DNA from: Paludibacter sp963678465
GTDB taxonomy: Bacteria > Bacteroidota > Bacteroidia > Bacteroidales > Paludibacteraceae
NCBI GenBank assembly: GCA_963678465.1
Contig: OY782858.1
Span: 3,038,001 to 3,102,000, forward strand
Reading direction: 5' to 3'
Length of the DNA stretch: 64,000 nt
Shown: piece after piece, positions 35,183 to 44,124 of the stretch
How the letters are laid out: every line of letters begins with the position of its first letter
How positions within the stretch are numbered: position 1 is the stretch's first letter
Notes under the pieces: model-generated
The model's database searches: none
Seen by the model: only the letters and a program-made list of their open reading frames with translations
Told to the model about the DNA's origin: nothing
Translations under genes and position numbers: made by a program

Positions 35183-35192
35183 CGGGTACCCG
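35183..35192. promoter_or_regulatory. CGGGTACCCG palindrome near attR
   Basis: Exact copy of the palindrome at 5816-5825; see there. Confidence 0.5.
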
Positions 35193-35243
35193 ATGATATT
35201 TCGAGTATAACTCATTGAAATATATGTGTAGTTTGAAGAGTTA

Positions 35244-35262
35244 CGACTCCCTCCAGCTCCAC
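35244..35262 (+). other. attR: right attachment core of the island
   Basis: The 19-bp tmRNA-derived core CGACTCCCTCCAGCTCCAC, same orientation as in attL; similarity also extends imperfectly a few bases upstream. Confidence 0.85.
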
Positions 35263-35263
35263 G

Positions 35264-35315
35264 AAAACAAAAAGAATGCTTGTTGATCAATTGATTAACA
35301 AGCGTTTTTGTTTTT
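35264..35315. terminator. Displaced original ssrA/focA terminator
   Basis: A long imperfect stem (AAAACAAAAA with TTTTTGTTTT outside, GCTTGTT with AACAAGC inside) is A-rich on its left and T-rich on its right. It would serve both ssrA from the left in the empty site and focA from the right. Confidence 0.7.
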
Positions 35316-35318
35316 AGA

Positions 35319-36098
35319 TCAATCCCTGTACACGTACCAGTAAAGGAAACCTACAAGTACCGAACCTCCGAGGATATTCCCAAGTGTGGCCGGAATCAGG
35401 TTATTGAATATAAATTCGCCCCAGCCTACCGGAGCTCCATTGAATATGGCTGCGGGAATAAAAAACATATTCGCAATGCTGTGTTCGTAACCAATGGCCA
35501 CAAAAGCCATCACTGGAAACCAGATGCCTAGCATTTTCCCGGTGGTATCTTTGGCCGAATAAGCCATCCACATAGCCAGAGCCACCAGCCAGTTAGCGCC
35601 TACGCCCTTGAGCAAAACCTTGTAAAACGGTGCTGAAGTTTTCAGTTCGGCAATGCTGTAAATACTTTCAAGCCAGGGTGATTTGGCAAAAACACCCGTC
35701 AGTGCCACCATAAAATAAGCTACAAACAACGCGCCTGCAAAGTTTCCGAAATAAACCAATGTCCAGTTGCGCAGAAGCGCTGTAACACGAAGCTTTTTAT
35801 CCATTACAGGAGGAATAAAATAAGCTGTATTTCCGGTAAATAAATCGGCTCCTGCCAGTGTACAAAGCATAAGTCCAATGGGGAATGCAGCTCCCATCAG
35901 AAACTTCTGTATACCTGGATTCTCGGCTGCAATGCCCGGAATTCCGCCTCCGATAATCACTGCCAACAAACCTCCGATGGCAATATAAGCGCCGGCCAGA
36001 AAAGCCAGCACAAGCGTTTTGGGTGTTGAAGTAGAAGCCTTGCTTGCAGCCACACTGCTCACCGTTTCCACTATTTGTTTGGGTGTGTAATAATTCAT
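35319..36098 (-). CDS. focA: Formate/nitrite family transporter
   Basis: The 259-aa inner-membrane channel of the FNT family exports formate. It has six membrane segments and family signatures (GIAAENPGIQKFLMGAAFP, LAGADLFTGNT, NWTLVYFGNFAGAL, GYEHSIANMF, IPATLGNILGG). It is downstream of pflA by three bases and pflB, making a formate production and export operon. The symbol rests on this context. Confidence 0.93.
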   Translation of the reverse strand: MNYYTPKQIVETVSSVAASKASTSTPKTLVLAFLAGAYIAIGGLLAVIIGGGIPGIAAENPGIQKFLMGAAFPIGLMLCTLAGADLFTGNTAYFIPPVMDKKLRVTALLRNWTLVYFGNFAGALFVAYFMVALTGVFAKSPWLESIYSIAELKTSAPFYKVLLKGVGANWLVALAMWMAYSAKDTTGKMLGIWFPVMAFVAIGYEHSIANMFFIPAAIFNGAPVGWGEFIFNNLIPATLGNILGGSVLVGFLYWYVYRD

Positions 36099-36101
36099 AC
36101 C

Positions 36102-36830
36102 TTAATTGATAATCACTTCTTTTACATACAAACTAAAAATTTCTTTGGCCACACGAAGTTGCTCGGTAGTGTTTTGCTCCACACCTTCGAGTTCGTAATT
36201 CCAGCCCAATGCCTCATATTTGTGCGCACCAAGTTTATGATAGGGCTGAATTTCGATCTTTTCGATATTCTGCATAGGCTGCAGAAATCGTCCCAGGTCG
36301 TGTAAATGCTCCGAATTATCCGAATGTCCCGGCACAAGCACATAACGCAGCCAAACGGGCTGATTTATGCCGTGCAGGTATTCTGCCATTCGCAGTGTAG
36401 CCTTGTTCGAAGCTCCGATAAGTTGCCGGTGCGCTTCTTCATTAAATTCTTTTACATCGAGTAATACAAGGTCGGTATATTGCATCAGCTCTTTTACCGA
36501 CTCGTTCAGAATGCTTCCGTTGGTATCGATACAGGTATTAAAACCTTCTTCTTTCAGCATTTTAAAAAAAGGAATCAGCGCTTTGGCCTGCAAAAGAGGC
36601 TCGCCGCCCGAAACGGTAATTCCACCACGTTTTCCAAAGAACGGACGCTGACTGCGGGCCAGTTTCATTAATTCTTCGTAGCTGAATAGCTTGGCTTCTC
36701 CATTCAAATCGATAGTATCGGGATTGGCACAATACTTACATTTGAAATTGCAGCCCTGTGTAAAAAGTACCATACGTACACCCGGCCCATCGAAGGTACC
36801 GAGCGATTCAACCGAATGCAGTTTAATCAT
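36102..36830 (-). CDS. pflA: Pyruvate formate-lyase activating enzyme
   Basis: The 242-aa radical SAM protein makes the glycyl radical on PflB. It has the cluster motif C27-X3-C31-X2-C34 (CNFKCKYC), the GGITVSGGEPLLQ segment that binds SAM, and DTNGS and LLDVKEFN blocks. The length is normal. It lies between pflB and focA on the same strand. Confidence 0.95.
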   Translation of the reverse strand: MIKLHSVESLGTFDGPGVRMVLFTQGCNFKCKYCANPDTIDLNGEAKLFSYEELMKLARSQRPFFGKRGGITVSGGEPLLQAKALIPFFKMLKEEGFNTCIDTNGSILNESVKELMQYTDLVLLDVKEFNEEAHRQLIGASNKATLRMAEYLHGINQPVWLRYVLVPGHSDNSEHLHDLGRFLQPMQNIEKIEIQPYHKLGAHKYEALGWNYELEGVEQNTTEQLRVAKEIFSLYVKEVIIN

Positions 36831-36843
36831 TTGTGATAAGCAA

Positions 36844-36880
36844 AGAAGTAACCAGCTGAAAAATGCAGCCGGTTACTTCT
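36844..36880 (-). promoter_or_regulatory. Intercistronic hairpin between pflB and pflA
   Basis: A 15-bp stem with one mismatch (36844-36858 with 36866-36880) and a 7-base loop lies 13 bases before the pflA start on the minus strand. There is no real T-run after it on that strand, so an RNA-processing or stability element that lowers pflA relative to pflB is more likely than a full terminator. Confidence 0.45.
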
Positions 36881-36914
36881 GATAATTTTTATAGTTTTAT
36901 TGGTAAGTAAGTCA

Positions 36915-39134
36915 TTACATTGCTTCGTGGAAGCTTCGTGCAATCACTTCCTGTTGCTGTGCACGTGTAAGACGAACAAAATTCACCGCATAACCCGACA
37001 CGCGGATAGTAAGCTGTGGATATTCTTCGGGATGCTCCATGGCATCTTCGAGCATTTCACGGTTCAGTACGTTCACATTCAGGTGATGGGCATTTTTCGA
37101 GAAATATCCATCCATAATGCTAACCATATTCTCACGACGCTGTTCGTCGGTAGGTCCTAAGGTTTTTGGCACAATAGAGAATGTGTTCGAAATTCCGTCC
37201 ATCGAGTGTTCGTAGTCGAGTTTCGACACCGAGCTCAGCGAAGCAAGCGCACCGTGCGAGTCGCGACCGTGCATTGGGTTTGCACCCGGCGCAAACGGAA
37301 CACCTTTGGCGCGTCCATCAGGAGTAGCGCCTGTTTTGTTACCATAAACCACGTTAGAGGTAATGGTAAGAATACTCAGCGTAGGCTCAGCATTTTTATA
37401 TGTTGGAAGTTCCTTCAGCAATGAGTTGAAATAAATCGGAATTTCCTGTGCAAATACATCCACACGGTCGTCATCATTTCCATAATATGGGAATTCACCT
37501 TCAATTTTGAAATCTTTCGACAAACCATTTTCGTCGCGCACCACAGTTACTTTGGCAAATTTGATAGCCGAAAGTGAGTCAGCCACAATACTCAAACCGG
37601 CAGCACCATACGCAAGATTGATGCGTGGATTGGTGTCGATAAGCGACATTTGGGCTTTTTCGTAGTAATACTTATCGTGCATGTAGTGGATAATGTTCAT
37701 CGAATCGGCATATACGCGGGAAACTTCCTGCATAGCCAGTTTGAAGTTTTCCATTACCTCGTCGAGGTCGAGCACATCCGATTTCAGTGCAGGAATACCA
37801 TTGATAACCTGTTTTCCGCTGATTTCGCAACGACCTTCGTTCAGAGCCAGAAGCAATGTTTTAGCGAGGTTACAACGCGCTCCGAAGAACTGAATCTGTT
37901 TTCCGATTTCCTGATACGATACACAGCATGCAATTCCGTAGTCGTCGCTGCAACGGCTGCTCTGCATCAAATCATCGTTTTCGTACTGAATAGAAGAAGT
38001 ATCGATAGACACTTTTGCACAAAACTCTTTAAATGCTTCGGGCAAACGTGGCGACCAAAGTACAGTCATGTTTGGTTCGGGCGATGGGCCGAGGTTGTAA
38101 AGTGTCTGCAGAAAGCGGTACGATGTTTTGGTCACTTTGTGACGACCATCGGTCATAGTTCCGGCAATCGATTCGGTTACCCAGGTTGGGTCGCCTGCAA
38201 AAATTTCGTTGTAAGCTTCCATACGAAGGTGACGCACCATACGCAGTTTCATTACAAACTGATCCACAAGTTCCTGTGCGTATTCTTCAGTAATTTTGCC
38301 TTCGGCAATATCGCGTTCAATATAAATATCGAGGAACGAAGATACATTTCCGAGTGACATGGCAGCACCATCCTGCTCTTTTACAGCAGCCAGATAAGCC
38401 AGATAAACCCACTGAACAGCTTCGCGAGCCGATGCAGCCGGACGGGTCAGGTCGAAACCGTAAATTTGTCCGAGAACTTCAATTTCTTTGAGTGCTTTGA
38501 GTTGTTCGGCCACTTCTTCGCGCAAACGAATACGTTCGTCGGTCATCGGTCCGGAGAGAGACTGAAGGTCTGCTTTTTTGCCTTCAATCAGGCGGGTTGT
38601 TCCGTAAAGTGCCAGACGACGATAATCGCCGATAATACGGCCACGTGCATAGTTATCGGGCAATCCGGTAAGAATACCCAGCGAACGGAAAGTTCTGATT
38701 TCGCTGTTATACACATCAAATACACCATCGTTGTGCGTTTTGGCGTATTTGGTAAAGATTTCCTTTACGATAGGTGAAATTTCCACACCATTTTCTGAAC
38801 ATGCTTTTTCAACCACTGCAATGCCACCATAAGGTTTCATAGCACGTTTAAGCAACATGTCGGTTTGCAGACCTACAATAATTTCGTTTTCGCGGTCGAT
38901 GTAACCGGGACCGTGCGATGTAACAGTCGAAACCAGTTGATTGTCGATGGCGCGCACGCCATTGTTTTCGCGCTCTTCTTTGATAGCGTCCACACAAATT
39001 TGCCACAGTTTTTTGGTAGTGGCCGATGGACCACAAAGAAATGAACTGTCGCCATCGTAAGGACTAATGTTTTTTGACACAAAATCACGAACATCAATCT
39101 GATTTTGCCAGTTACCTGAAATAAATATACCCAT
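36915..39134 (-). CDS. pflB: Formate C-acetyltransferase (pyruvate formate-lyase)
   Basis: The 739-aa glycyl-radical enzyme converts pyruvate and CoA to acetyl-CoA and formate. The adjacent cysteines are in ACCVSYQEIG (residues about 400) and the glycyl radical is G714 in RVSGYAVNF. I place the start at MGIFISGNWQNQIDV (39134) because upstream in-frame codons include unconserved residues. A -7-like TACTTTTG lies on the minus strand at 39181-39174, 40 bases before. Confidence 0.96.
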   Translation of the reverse strand: MGIFISGNWQNQIDVRDFVSKNISPYDGDSSFLCGPSATTKKLWQICVDAIKEERENNGVRAIDNQLVSTVTSHGPGYIDRENEIIVGLQTDMLLKRAMKPYGGIAVVEKACSENGVEISPIVKEIFTKYAKTHNDGVFDVYNSEIRTFRSLGILTGLPDNYARGRIIGDYRRLALYGTTRLIEGKKADLQSLSGPMTDERIRLREEVAEQLKALKEIEVLGQIYGFDLTRPAASAREAVQWVYLAYLAAVKEQDGAAMSLGNVSSFLDIYIERDIAEGKITEEYAQELVDQFVMKLRMVRHLRMEAYNEIFAGDPTWVTESIAGTMTDGRHKVTKTSYRFLQTLYNLGPSPEPNMTVLWSPRLPEAFKEFCAKVSIDTSSIQYENDDLMQSSRCSDDYGIACCVSYQEIGKQIQFFGARCNLAKTLLLALNEGRCEISGKQVINGIPALKSDVLDLDEVMENFKLAMQEVSRVYADSMNIIHYMHDKYYYEKAQMSLIDTNPRINLAYGAAGLSIVADSLSAIKFAKVTVVRDENGLSKDFKIEGEFPYYGNDDDRVDVFAQEIPIYFNSLLKELPTYKNAEPTLSILTITSNVVYGNKTGATPDGRAKGVPFAPGANPMHGRDSHGALASLSSVSKLDYEHSMDGISNTFSIVPKTLGPTDEQRRENMVSIMDGYFSKNAHHLNVNVLNREMLEDAMEHPEEYPQLTIRVSGYAVNFVRLTRAQQQEVIARSFHEAM

Positions 39135-39677
39135 AAAAACTAAACCTGATTTTATATTATAAAATATTGAATACAAAAGTAGTACTTTGCTATTTTATGC
39201 TATATAACATATAATTGCCATTTTCGGCCGCAAAAGTACTGCTTTTATTCTCATTTTCAGGTATTGCGAATTACGGAAATTTTTCTATAATAAGGAGGTG
39301 CACATGAGATACCGTCGAAAGTACTTAAACTTATTACAAATTTATAGTAATTATATAGTTCAATTATGGAATAAATTACACTTTGCTAGAAAAACCAAAC
39401 CAACAACTAAGACTTGAAAGTCGTGATTAGTTTGCGTGTTTTTTCTGTTGATTTATATTTTAAACAGAAATTCAAGAAAAATGAGTTTTTCTTCGATGAA
39501 TAAGAGGAGGATTCGGATGTTTATTTGTTATAAAATATTAAAACTGTTTTGTTTTTGTGTTAAAGTCAAAGCCAAAGCTTCGGAGAGTCACCGATTCTTA
39601 ATTTAAAATACAATAAACAAGCGAATTAACAAAAACAAAAAAAAAGTCCTGATTTACAGTTTCAGGCACTTTTTTCA
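39135..39677. other. Intergenic region between pflB and DUF4625 genes
   Basis: About 540 bases without a gene, AT-rich. It holds the probable pflB promoter (TACTTTTG on minus, 39181-39174) and, at 39643-39676, a bulged hairpin (AAAGTCCTGA with TCAGGCACTTT) with A- and T-runs on either side that can end the minus-strand metal-uptake operon. AAGGAGG occurs at 39291 but has no open frame behind it. Confidence 0.45.
39643..39676 (-). terminator. Terminator of the metal-uptake operon
   Basis: Bulged stem described in the intergenic entry; the A-run on the left gives U's on the minus strand. Confidence 0.55.
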
Positions 39678-40148
39678 TTATCTATCACCTATTTTTACAC
39701 TTATTCCTTCGAAACTTTGCCAACCGGCAGCATCGGTCACGCGTATCGTAAAATGATAATCGCCTGTATCCACATTTGCCGGAATCGAAATAGTACCCGT
39801 TGCCACATATTCAGTCAGCTTTTCAGGGATAGGATATTCGTCGATATACAGTAGCGGGTTTACGGCATTCTTTATAGGATCCATGTCGCATTGTGTGGCC
39901 GAAGTGCTGTGCGTGTGATGATCGAAATTATGGTGCATTTGTACACTAAATGACCCGAGTTCCATATTGTCGCTTAGGCGAATTTTAAAATCGAATGATT
40001 CGCCACGATAAACGGTTACACAGTTTTTGGGAAATGCATCTGTTGCAGTTATATCAATTGCCGGAGTCTGTTCATCTTTTACCAAATCGCTACAAGAAGA
40101 TAAAATAACCAACAGCAATACAGCGGAATGTCTGATTGTTTTTTTCAT
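39678..40148 (-). CDS. DUF4625 lipoprotein with His-rich segment
   Basis: The 156-aa protein has a lipoprotein signal ending LSSC and a beta-sandwich DUF4625-type domain (DFKIRLSDNMELGSFSVQMH, then the ending DTGDYHFTIRVTDAAGWQ). The middle has HHNFDHHTHS, which could bind a metal. It is the last gene of the fur-receptor operon and a paralogue of the preceding gene. Confidence 0.8.
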   Translation of the reverse strand: MKKTIRHSAVLLLVILSSCSDLVKDEQTPAIDITATDAFPKNCVTVYRGESFDFKIRLSDNMELGSFSVQMHHNFDHHTHSTSATQCDMDPIKNAVNPLLYIDEYPIPEKLTEYVATGTISIPANVDTGDYHFTIRVTDAAGWQSFEGISVKIGDR

Positions 40149-40151
40149 AAA

Positions 40152-40595
40152 TTACTTCGCTGCCAGAACTTCTATTTCGTCTTCCTTTATTGTTTGGTTT
40201 CCTGCCATATCGGTGACTTTAATGTGTACATGGTAGTGTCCCAAAGCTACACTTGCAGGTACATCAATATGTTCATGAAAGTCAGTGTTTTTTACACCTG
40301 CATAACCTTTGGTGTAAATGGAGTCAACCTCCCATGTCCCAATGTTCATAGTTGACAATTGTGCTGTCGCATCGGCATGTTCGTTTTCACTGTGGATAAT
40401 TAGTTGAATGTTTGCAATTTTTTGAGGTGCGAGAATCTCAGCATCAATATGCAATTCGCTTCCGACAATTACCGTCTTTGTGTTTTCGTATCCCAATTCG
40501 TGTATCGTAATTTGAGGAGTTTCATTATCTTCACACGAAATAAGTCCTACTGATAGAAAGGCTGCTAAGGCCATTGATTGAACTAAATGTTTCAT
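40152..40595 (-). CDS. DUF4625 lipoprotein
   Basis: The 147-aa protein has a lipoprotein signal ending LISC and the same beta-sandwich type (AEILAPQKIANIQLIIHSENEHAD then YHVHIKVTDMAGNQT), with several His and Asp residues. It lies between the receptor and its paralogue, with only three bases to the latter. An outer-membrane-linked accessory to metal uptake is inferred from context. Confidence 0.8.
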   Translation of the reverse strand: MKHLVQSMALAAFLSVGLISCEDNETPQITIHELGYENTKTVIVGSELHIDAEILAPQKIANIQLIIHSENEHADATAQLSTMNIGTWEVDSIYTKGYAGVKNTDFHEHIDVPASVALGHYHVHIKVTDMAGNQTIKEDEIEVLAAK

Positions 40596-40631
40596 TTTCT
40601 GATTTGTTTTGATGTTTATGTTTGAAATTAT

Positions 40632-43007
40632 TTAAAGAAAAGGTATTTGAATTGTCACAACTAAATTTCGTCCCTGTCCGGGTACTTCAATCAGCCGGTA
40701 AAAGCTTGTATGATCATAGTATCGCGTGTTTAATACATTGTTTGACTGTATATTGAGTTTTAATGCTTGTTTGCCAATCAATACTTCGGTAGCTGCAGAA
40801 AGATTCCAAATGGCAAATCCGGGTGTCTTCTTTTCGGGTGGAACGATACTATTTTGAGCAGCAGTAAGTTTCAATAAAGCTCCTATTTCTGTATTGCTGA
40901 AAACGCCTTTATTTTCAGGTTTGTAGCTTATCTCTATATTTGCATTCAACGGTGGAGAAAATGGCAGTGTGTAGCCTTTTTTTGAACCACTCAACTGAAG
41001 TGAGTAAATATATTCAGCATCAAGCGAAACCTGCATTTTTTTTGTAACATCGTAACGTACAGCTATTTCTCCTCCTGCTCTGAAAACAGCACTCTGACTG
41101 TAAAAATAAATCTGTTGTGCTTCGTAGTATGATGCTGTGGGATTCAGGTAAATATAATTCGGAAAATAATTTACAAAAGGACTAATTCCGAGTTGCCATT
41201 TACTTTTTGTGAGTTCATATGCAAAGTCAAGCTGATACGATTCTTCCGCTTTAAGCGTGGAATCGCCCTTTTCGAATCGATACATATGATAATTAATACC
41301 ATTCGAAGCAGTTTCTTTAGCTGTAGGCATACGAAAACTCTTGCCTGCATTTATTTTCAGCGTACTGATTTTTGTTTTCCGGCTCAGTCCCGTTCCCCAG
41401 CTCAGATTTCCATAACCTCGCATCAGTGCCGAAGCGCGCTGCATATAAGCAAGGCTGCCATCAGCCTGAGGTGTTTTGTACCAATCGTAATAGGCTTCGG
41501 TTTGTAAAAAACCAAGATCGTAACGAATGCCGGCATTTAATAGCCATTTTTCGTTAAGCTGAATATTATCGTACACAAATGCTCCGGCATTCGCAGCGTT
41601 GAAATTCGGTAACATAAAACCCCAACCTCCCGACGTATTTTCCTGATAATCGGCGTTAATTCCTAGTGCAAGCTGATGAATATTATGTTTCGGAATCTCA
41701 AGTTTCAGATTTGCCGTATAGGTGTTTTTGTTGTACAAACGTTCAAGCGAATCTGGCGGAAGCGGCATATAACCATGCGCCACGCGTTCCGAAAATTCCT
41801 GTCGATAATTATTCTGAAATCCAAGGTCAATGTTCAGTTTATAATCTTTTATCATCAAAATGCTATTGTTCAAGACTTTAAAATGATTTACCTGTTGCGA
41901 AGGCAAATCAATATCTCGTGCCGACACATCATAATCTATTTGTGAATTTCTGATTTCGAGTCCGTGAGCGTTGGCAAAAAAACCACTTTTCGAAAAATTA
42001 TCCGAAACACTTAAATGGGTAGAAAACACATCGTTCAGATAACCTAAAGTAACATTACCACTACGATCGCGTCCGGCAGTATTGCGTAATCTGTTATTTT
42101 TTAGCTTAATATTATACGTCATGTAGGTGATGCTATCTGTTGGAATTCGGTAGTCGGAATAATCGGAATAGGAACCGTTTACTTTCAGGTAAAAATGATC
42201 GAATCGTTTGTAAAATTTTGCCGAAGCGCCAAGCAATTGATTATTGGTTTGTCCGTGAAGCAACACATCGCCGCCCGAGCTGTTTCGAACAGGAGTTGCA
42301 ATTTGTTTCAAATCAATCACACCACCAATAGCATTTGCTCCGTACATAAGTGAAGCCGGGCCTTTTATCACCTCCACGCGTTCCACCGAAAACTGATCAA
42401 TTTCCAGTCCATGATCGGCACCCCATTCCTGAGCTTCGTGTTTGATGCCGTTTTCGGCTACCGCCACACGGTTAAAGCCAAGTCCGCGAATTACAGGTTT
42501 CGATTGGCCTGAGCCAATGTCCATAGAGCTTACGCCCGGCAAGCGACTCAGATTTTGCATTAAACTTCCGGCTGTATTTTTCTGTAAAAATGCTTTATCT
42601 GCCACTTCGAGCGACAAAGTATTATCTGCCCTGTGGCTGTTTTGCTGATTGGCAGTCACCATTAGTTCTTCCAGCTGCTTGTTTTCTGGATGTAATTTAA
42701 TGTTGATTTCTTTGTCCGAATTCAGATCAATTGTATCCACAACGGTGCTGTAACCCAAAAATGAGCATTTGATTACATAGGAGTTTTTTTCTAAATCATA
42801 AAAGCTGAAAGCGCCATGTCGGTCGGTACTTGTACCTTTCTGTGTATCCATAAACTGCACTGTGGCACCCGCAAGTGGATGATTGAACTCATCGGCAACC
42901 ACACCCGAAAGTTTATAAGTTGTTTGGGGTGCAGCTTGGGTGATAGGAACTATAGAAACGAAAAAAACAAATAAAATTTTGATTGTCAATGATTGCATTT
43001 TTCGCAT
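40632..43007 (-). CDS. TonB-dependent receptor, probable zinc/metal (ZnuD-like)
   Basis: The 791-aa protein has a signal peptide, a carboxypeptidase-like regulatory domain (about 30-110; LSGVVADEFNHPLAGATVQF), a plug (about 120-235; PVIRGLGFNRVAVAENGIKH and VERVEVIKGPASLMYGANAI) and a 22-strand barrel ending IPFL. The GLEID-SVERVEV pattern and AQEWGADHG region are like the zinc receptor ZnuD. It is preceded by a Fur-family gene overlapping by 22 bases, consistent with metal control. Confidence 0.88.
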   Translation of the reverse strand: MRKMQSLTIKILFVFFVSIVPITQAAPQTTYKLSGVVADEFNHPLAGATVQFMDTQKGTSTDRHGAFSFYDLEKNSYVIKCSFLGYSTVVDTIDLNSDKEINIKLHPENKQLEELMVTANQQNSHRADNTLSLEVADKAFLQKNTAGSLMQNLSRLPGVSSMDIGSGQSKPVIRGLGFNRVAVAENGIKHEAQEWGADHGLEIDQFSVERVEVIKGPASLMYGANAIGGVIDLKQIATPVRNSSGGDVLLHGQTNNQLLGASAKFYKRFDHFYLKVNGSYSDYSDYRIPTDSITYMTYNIKLKNNRLRNTAGRDRSGNVTLGYLNDVFSTHLSVSDNFSKSGFFANAHGLEIRNSQIDYDVSARDIDLPSQQVNHFKVLNNSILMIKDYKLNIDLGFQNNYRQEFSERVAHGYMPLPPDSLERLYNKNTYTANLKLEIPKHNIHQLALGINADYQENTSGGWGFMLPNFNAANAGAFVYDNIQLNEKWLLNAGIRYDLGFLQTEAYYDWYKTPQADGSLAYMQRASALMRGYGNLSWGTGLSRKTKISTLKINAGKSFRMPTAKETASNGINYHMYRFEKGDSTLKAEESYQLDFAYELTKSKWQLGISPFVNYFPNYIYLNPTASYYEAQQIYFYSQSAVFRAGGEIAVRYDVTKKMQVSLDAEYIYSLQLSGSKKGYTLPFSPPLNANIEISYKPENKGVFSNTEIGALLKLTAAQNSIVPPEKKTPGFAIWNLSAATEVLIGKQALKLNIQSNNVLNTRYYDHTSFYRLIEVPGQGRNLVVTIQIPFL

Positions 43008-43405
43008 TTTCCTTTAATGATGATGTCGCTATCTGCCGACACAAAACCTTCGGGCAAGCAAAAATCAGGAATTTTTATTTCCTGTAAACACACTACCGAC
43101 TGACATTTTTCGCAATAAAAATGAGCATGGTTGTTTTTATGTACATTGTGGTCGTGTGCGCTTTCGCAGCAGTTTAAACCGTAGCGAATCAGTGTGTTGT
43201 CCACAACAATTTTATGAATAATGCCTGCCGCCGATAAGGTGTGGATATTGCGGTAAAAGGTAATTCGGTCATACGATTCGAGCATTAGCTCCTTAATTTC
43301 ATTTTCAGAAAGCGGACAACATTTATCTTGTAAAGCCTTGATTATGGCTATTCTTCCTGCTGTTTTTTTTATATTGTGATGTCTTAAAACGTCAGTTGCA
43401 TTCAT
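42986..43405 (-). CDS. Fur family metal-responsive repressor (Zur-like)
   Basis: The 139-aa protein has the N-terminal winged helix (KTAGRIAIIKAL... then DRITFYRNIHTLSAAGIIHKI) and a C-terminal dimer domain with structural zinc cysteines CEKCQ and CEKCNH. A His-rich stretch (HDHNVHKNNHAHF) is in the metal-sensing region. The receptor gene downstream resembles a zinc receptor, so Zur is preferred to Fur. It is first in its operon, under a promoter overlapping a palindrome. Confidence 0.9.
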   Translation of the reverse strand: MNATDVLRHHNIKKTAGRIAIIKALQDKCCPLSENEIKELMLESYDRITFYRNIHTLSAAGIIHKIVVDNTLIRYGLNCCESAHDHNVHKNNHAHFYCEKCQSVVCLQEIKIPDFCLPEGFVSADSDIIIKGKCEKCNH

Positions 43406-43408
43406 TGT

Positions 43409-43472
43409 ATTTGTAATAATTATTCAAATGAAACAATGTTGCAAAGGTAATAATTGATTTTAAATCCACAAA
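43409..43472 (-). promoter_or_regulatory. Promoter and Fur/Zur-type operator of the metal-uptake operon
   Basis: On the minus strand TTTG (43472-43469), 19 bases, and TACCTTTG (43449-43442) form a consensus promoter. A near-perfect 21-bp palindrome (43409-43429, centre TAATAATTATT) lies between the expected start of transcription and the first codon, where a repressor could block elongation or overlap the ribosome site. Confidence 0.6.
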
Positions 43473-43624
43473 AATATTCAGGACAAAATTTGAAAAAACG
43501 GTTTTCAGAAAGCTTTAATAATGAGTTAATGTGAGCTAATTATATGTATATCAAAATTATGATGTGTTTAGTTTTTTTTTTATGATTATGAGTTGAATCG
43601 GGTTGAGTTTGTGAGAAAATCTCT

Positions 43625-43632
43625 TATATTTG
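43625..43632 (+). promoter_or_regulatory. Promoter -7 box of the NikR-like gene
   Basis: TATATTTG followed by C is 30 bases before the ATG at 43662; a TTTG lies 13 bases upstream (43608-43611), a shorter spacing than usual. Confidence 0.45.
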
Positions 43633-43661
43633 CAAAGTCAATTTTTTTTAAAACTAAAACT

Positions 43662-44063
43662 ATGCCTGTAGCGCGTTTCGGAGTATCGCTCGAAAACGAT
43701 TTGTTGGAAGCCCTGGATGCTTATGTTCTGGAGAATAAATTCCCGAACAGATCGCAAGCCATACGTCAACTTATCGAAAAAAATTTGGTTGAAAAAAAAT
43801 GGAAATGCAATAATATTGTTGCTGGAGCTATTATTCTCAGGTATCATTTTCATAAAACGGATATTGCAGCACGACTGGCCGAAATAAAAAAGAATGAGAC
43901 TGAGCTAATTCTTTCTACTCAGAGTTTTTATATCACAGCCGATAAAATTCTTGAAGTTGTGGCGGTGAAAGGTCAATCGAATCGACTAACTGATTTTGCC
44001 GATAAATTAATTGGTGTAAAAGGTATAGAACACGGTAAGTTGATAATGAGCAAAGTAGATTAA
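43662..44063 (+). CDS. NikR-like ribbon-helix-helix repressor
   Basis: The 133-aa protein has an N-terminal RHH DNA-binding unit (ARFGVSLENDLLEALDAYVL then NRSQAIRQLI) and a C-terminal ACT-like metal domain. Aligned by eye with E. coli NikR, the nickel ligands H76, H87, H89 and C95 are replaced (ETELILSTQSFYITADKILE has Ser, Tyr and Ile at the latter three). YHFHK may form another site. I choose the ATG at 43662; upstream in-frame codons extend into the promoter. It precedes a TonB receptor gene by about 60 bases on the same strand and probably controls it. Confidence 0.85.
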   Translation: MPVARFGVSLENDLLEALDAYVLENKFPNRSQAIRQLIEKNLVEKKWKCNNIVAGAIILRYHFHKTDIAARLAEIKKNETELILSTQSFYITADKILEVVAVKGQSNRLTDFADKLIGVKGIEHGKLIMSKVD

Positions 44064-44124
44064 TTTTTTTTGCTTTACCAGTAACACGAAAAATATAAAT
44101 AATAACACGAAATAATAAGATAAA

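Larger units (their letters stand above)
5678..35262. mobile_element. ssrA-integrated genomic island, 29.6 kb
   Basis: The island is defined by the exact 19-bp direct repeat of the tmRNA 3' end, a tyrosine recombinase just inside the left end, small HTH proteins inside the right end, and the original ssrA/focA terminator found only beyond the right end (35264-35315). It carries a metabolic cargo (7317-24173) and a mobile core (24315-35010) with RteC, replication-type genes and a muramidase. No relaxase, coupling protein or conjugation genes are visible, so it should depend on helpers for transfer, or be defective. An IS of about 1.5 kb is nested inside it. Confidence 0.85.

Noticed and set aside
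37650..38357. 235-aa plus-strand frame inside pflB
   Set aside because: It is antisense to conserved PflB motifs with no features of its own.
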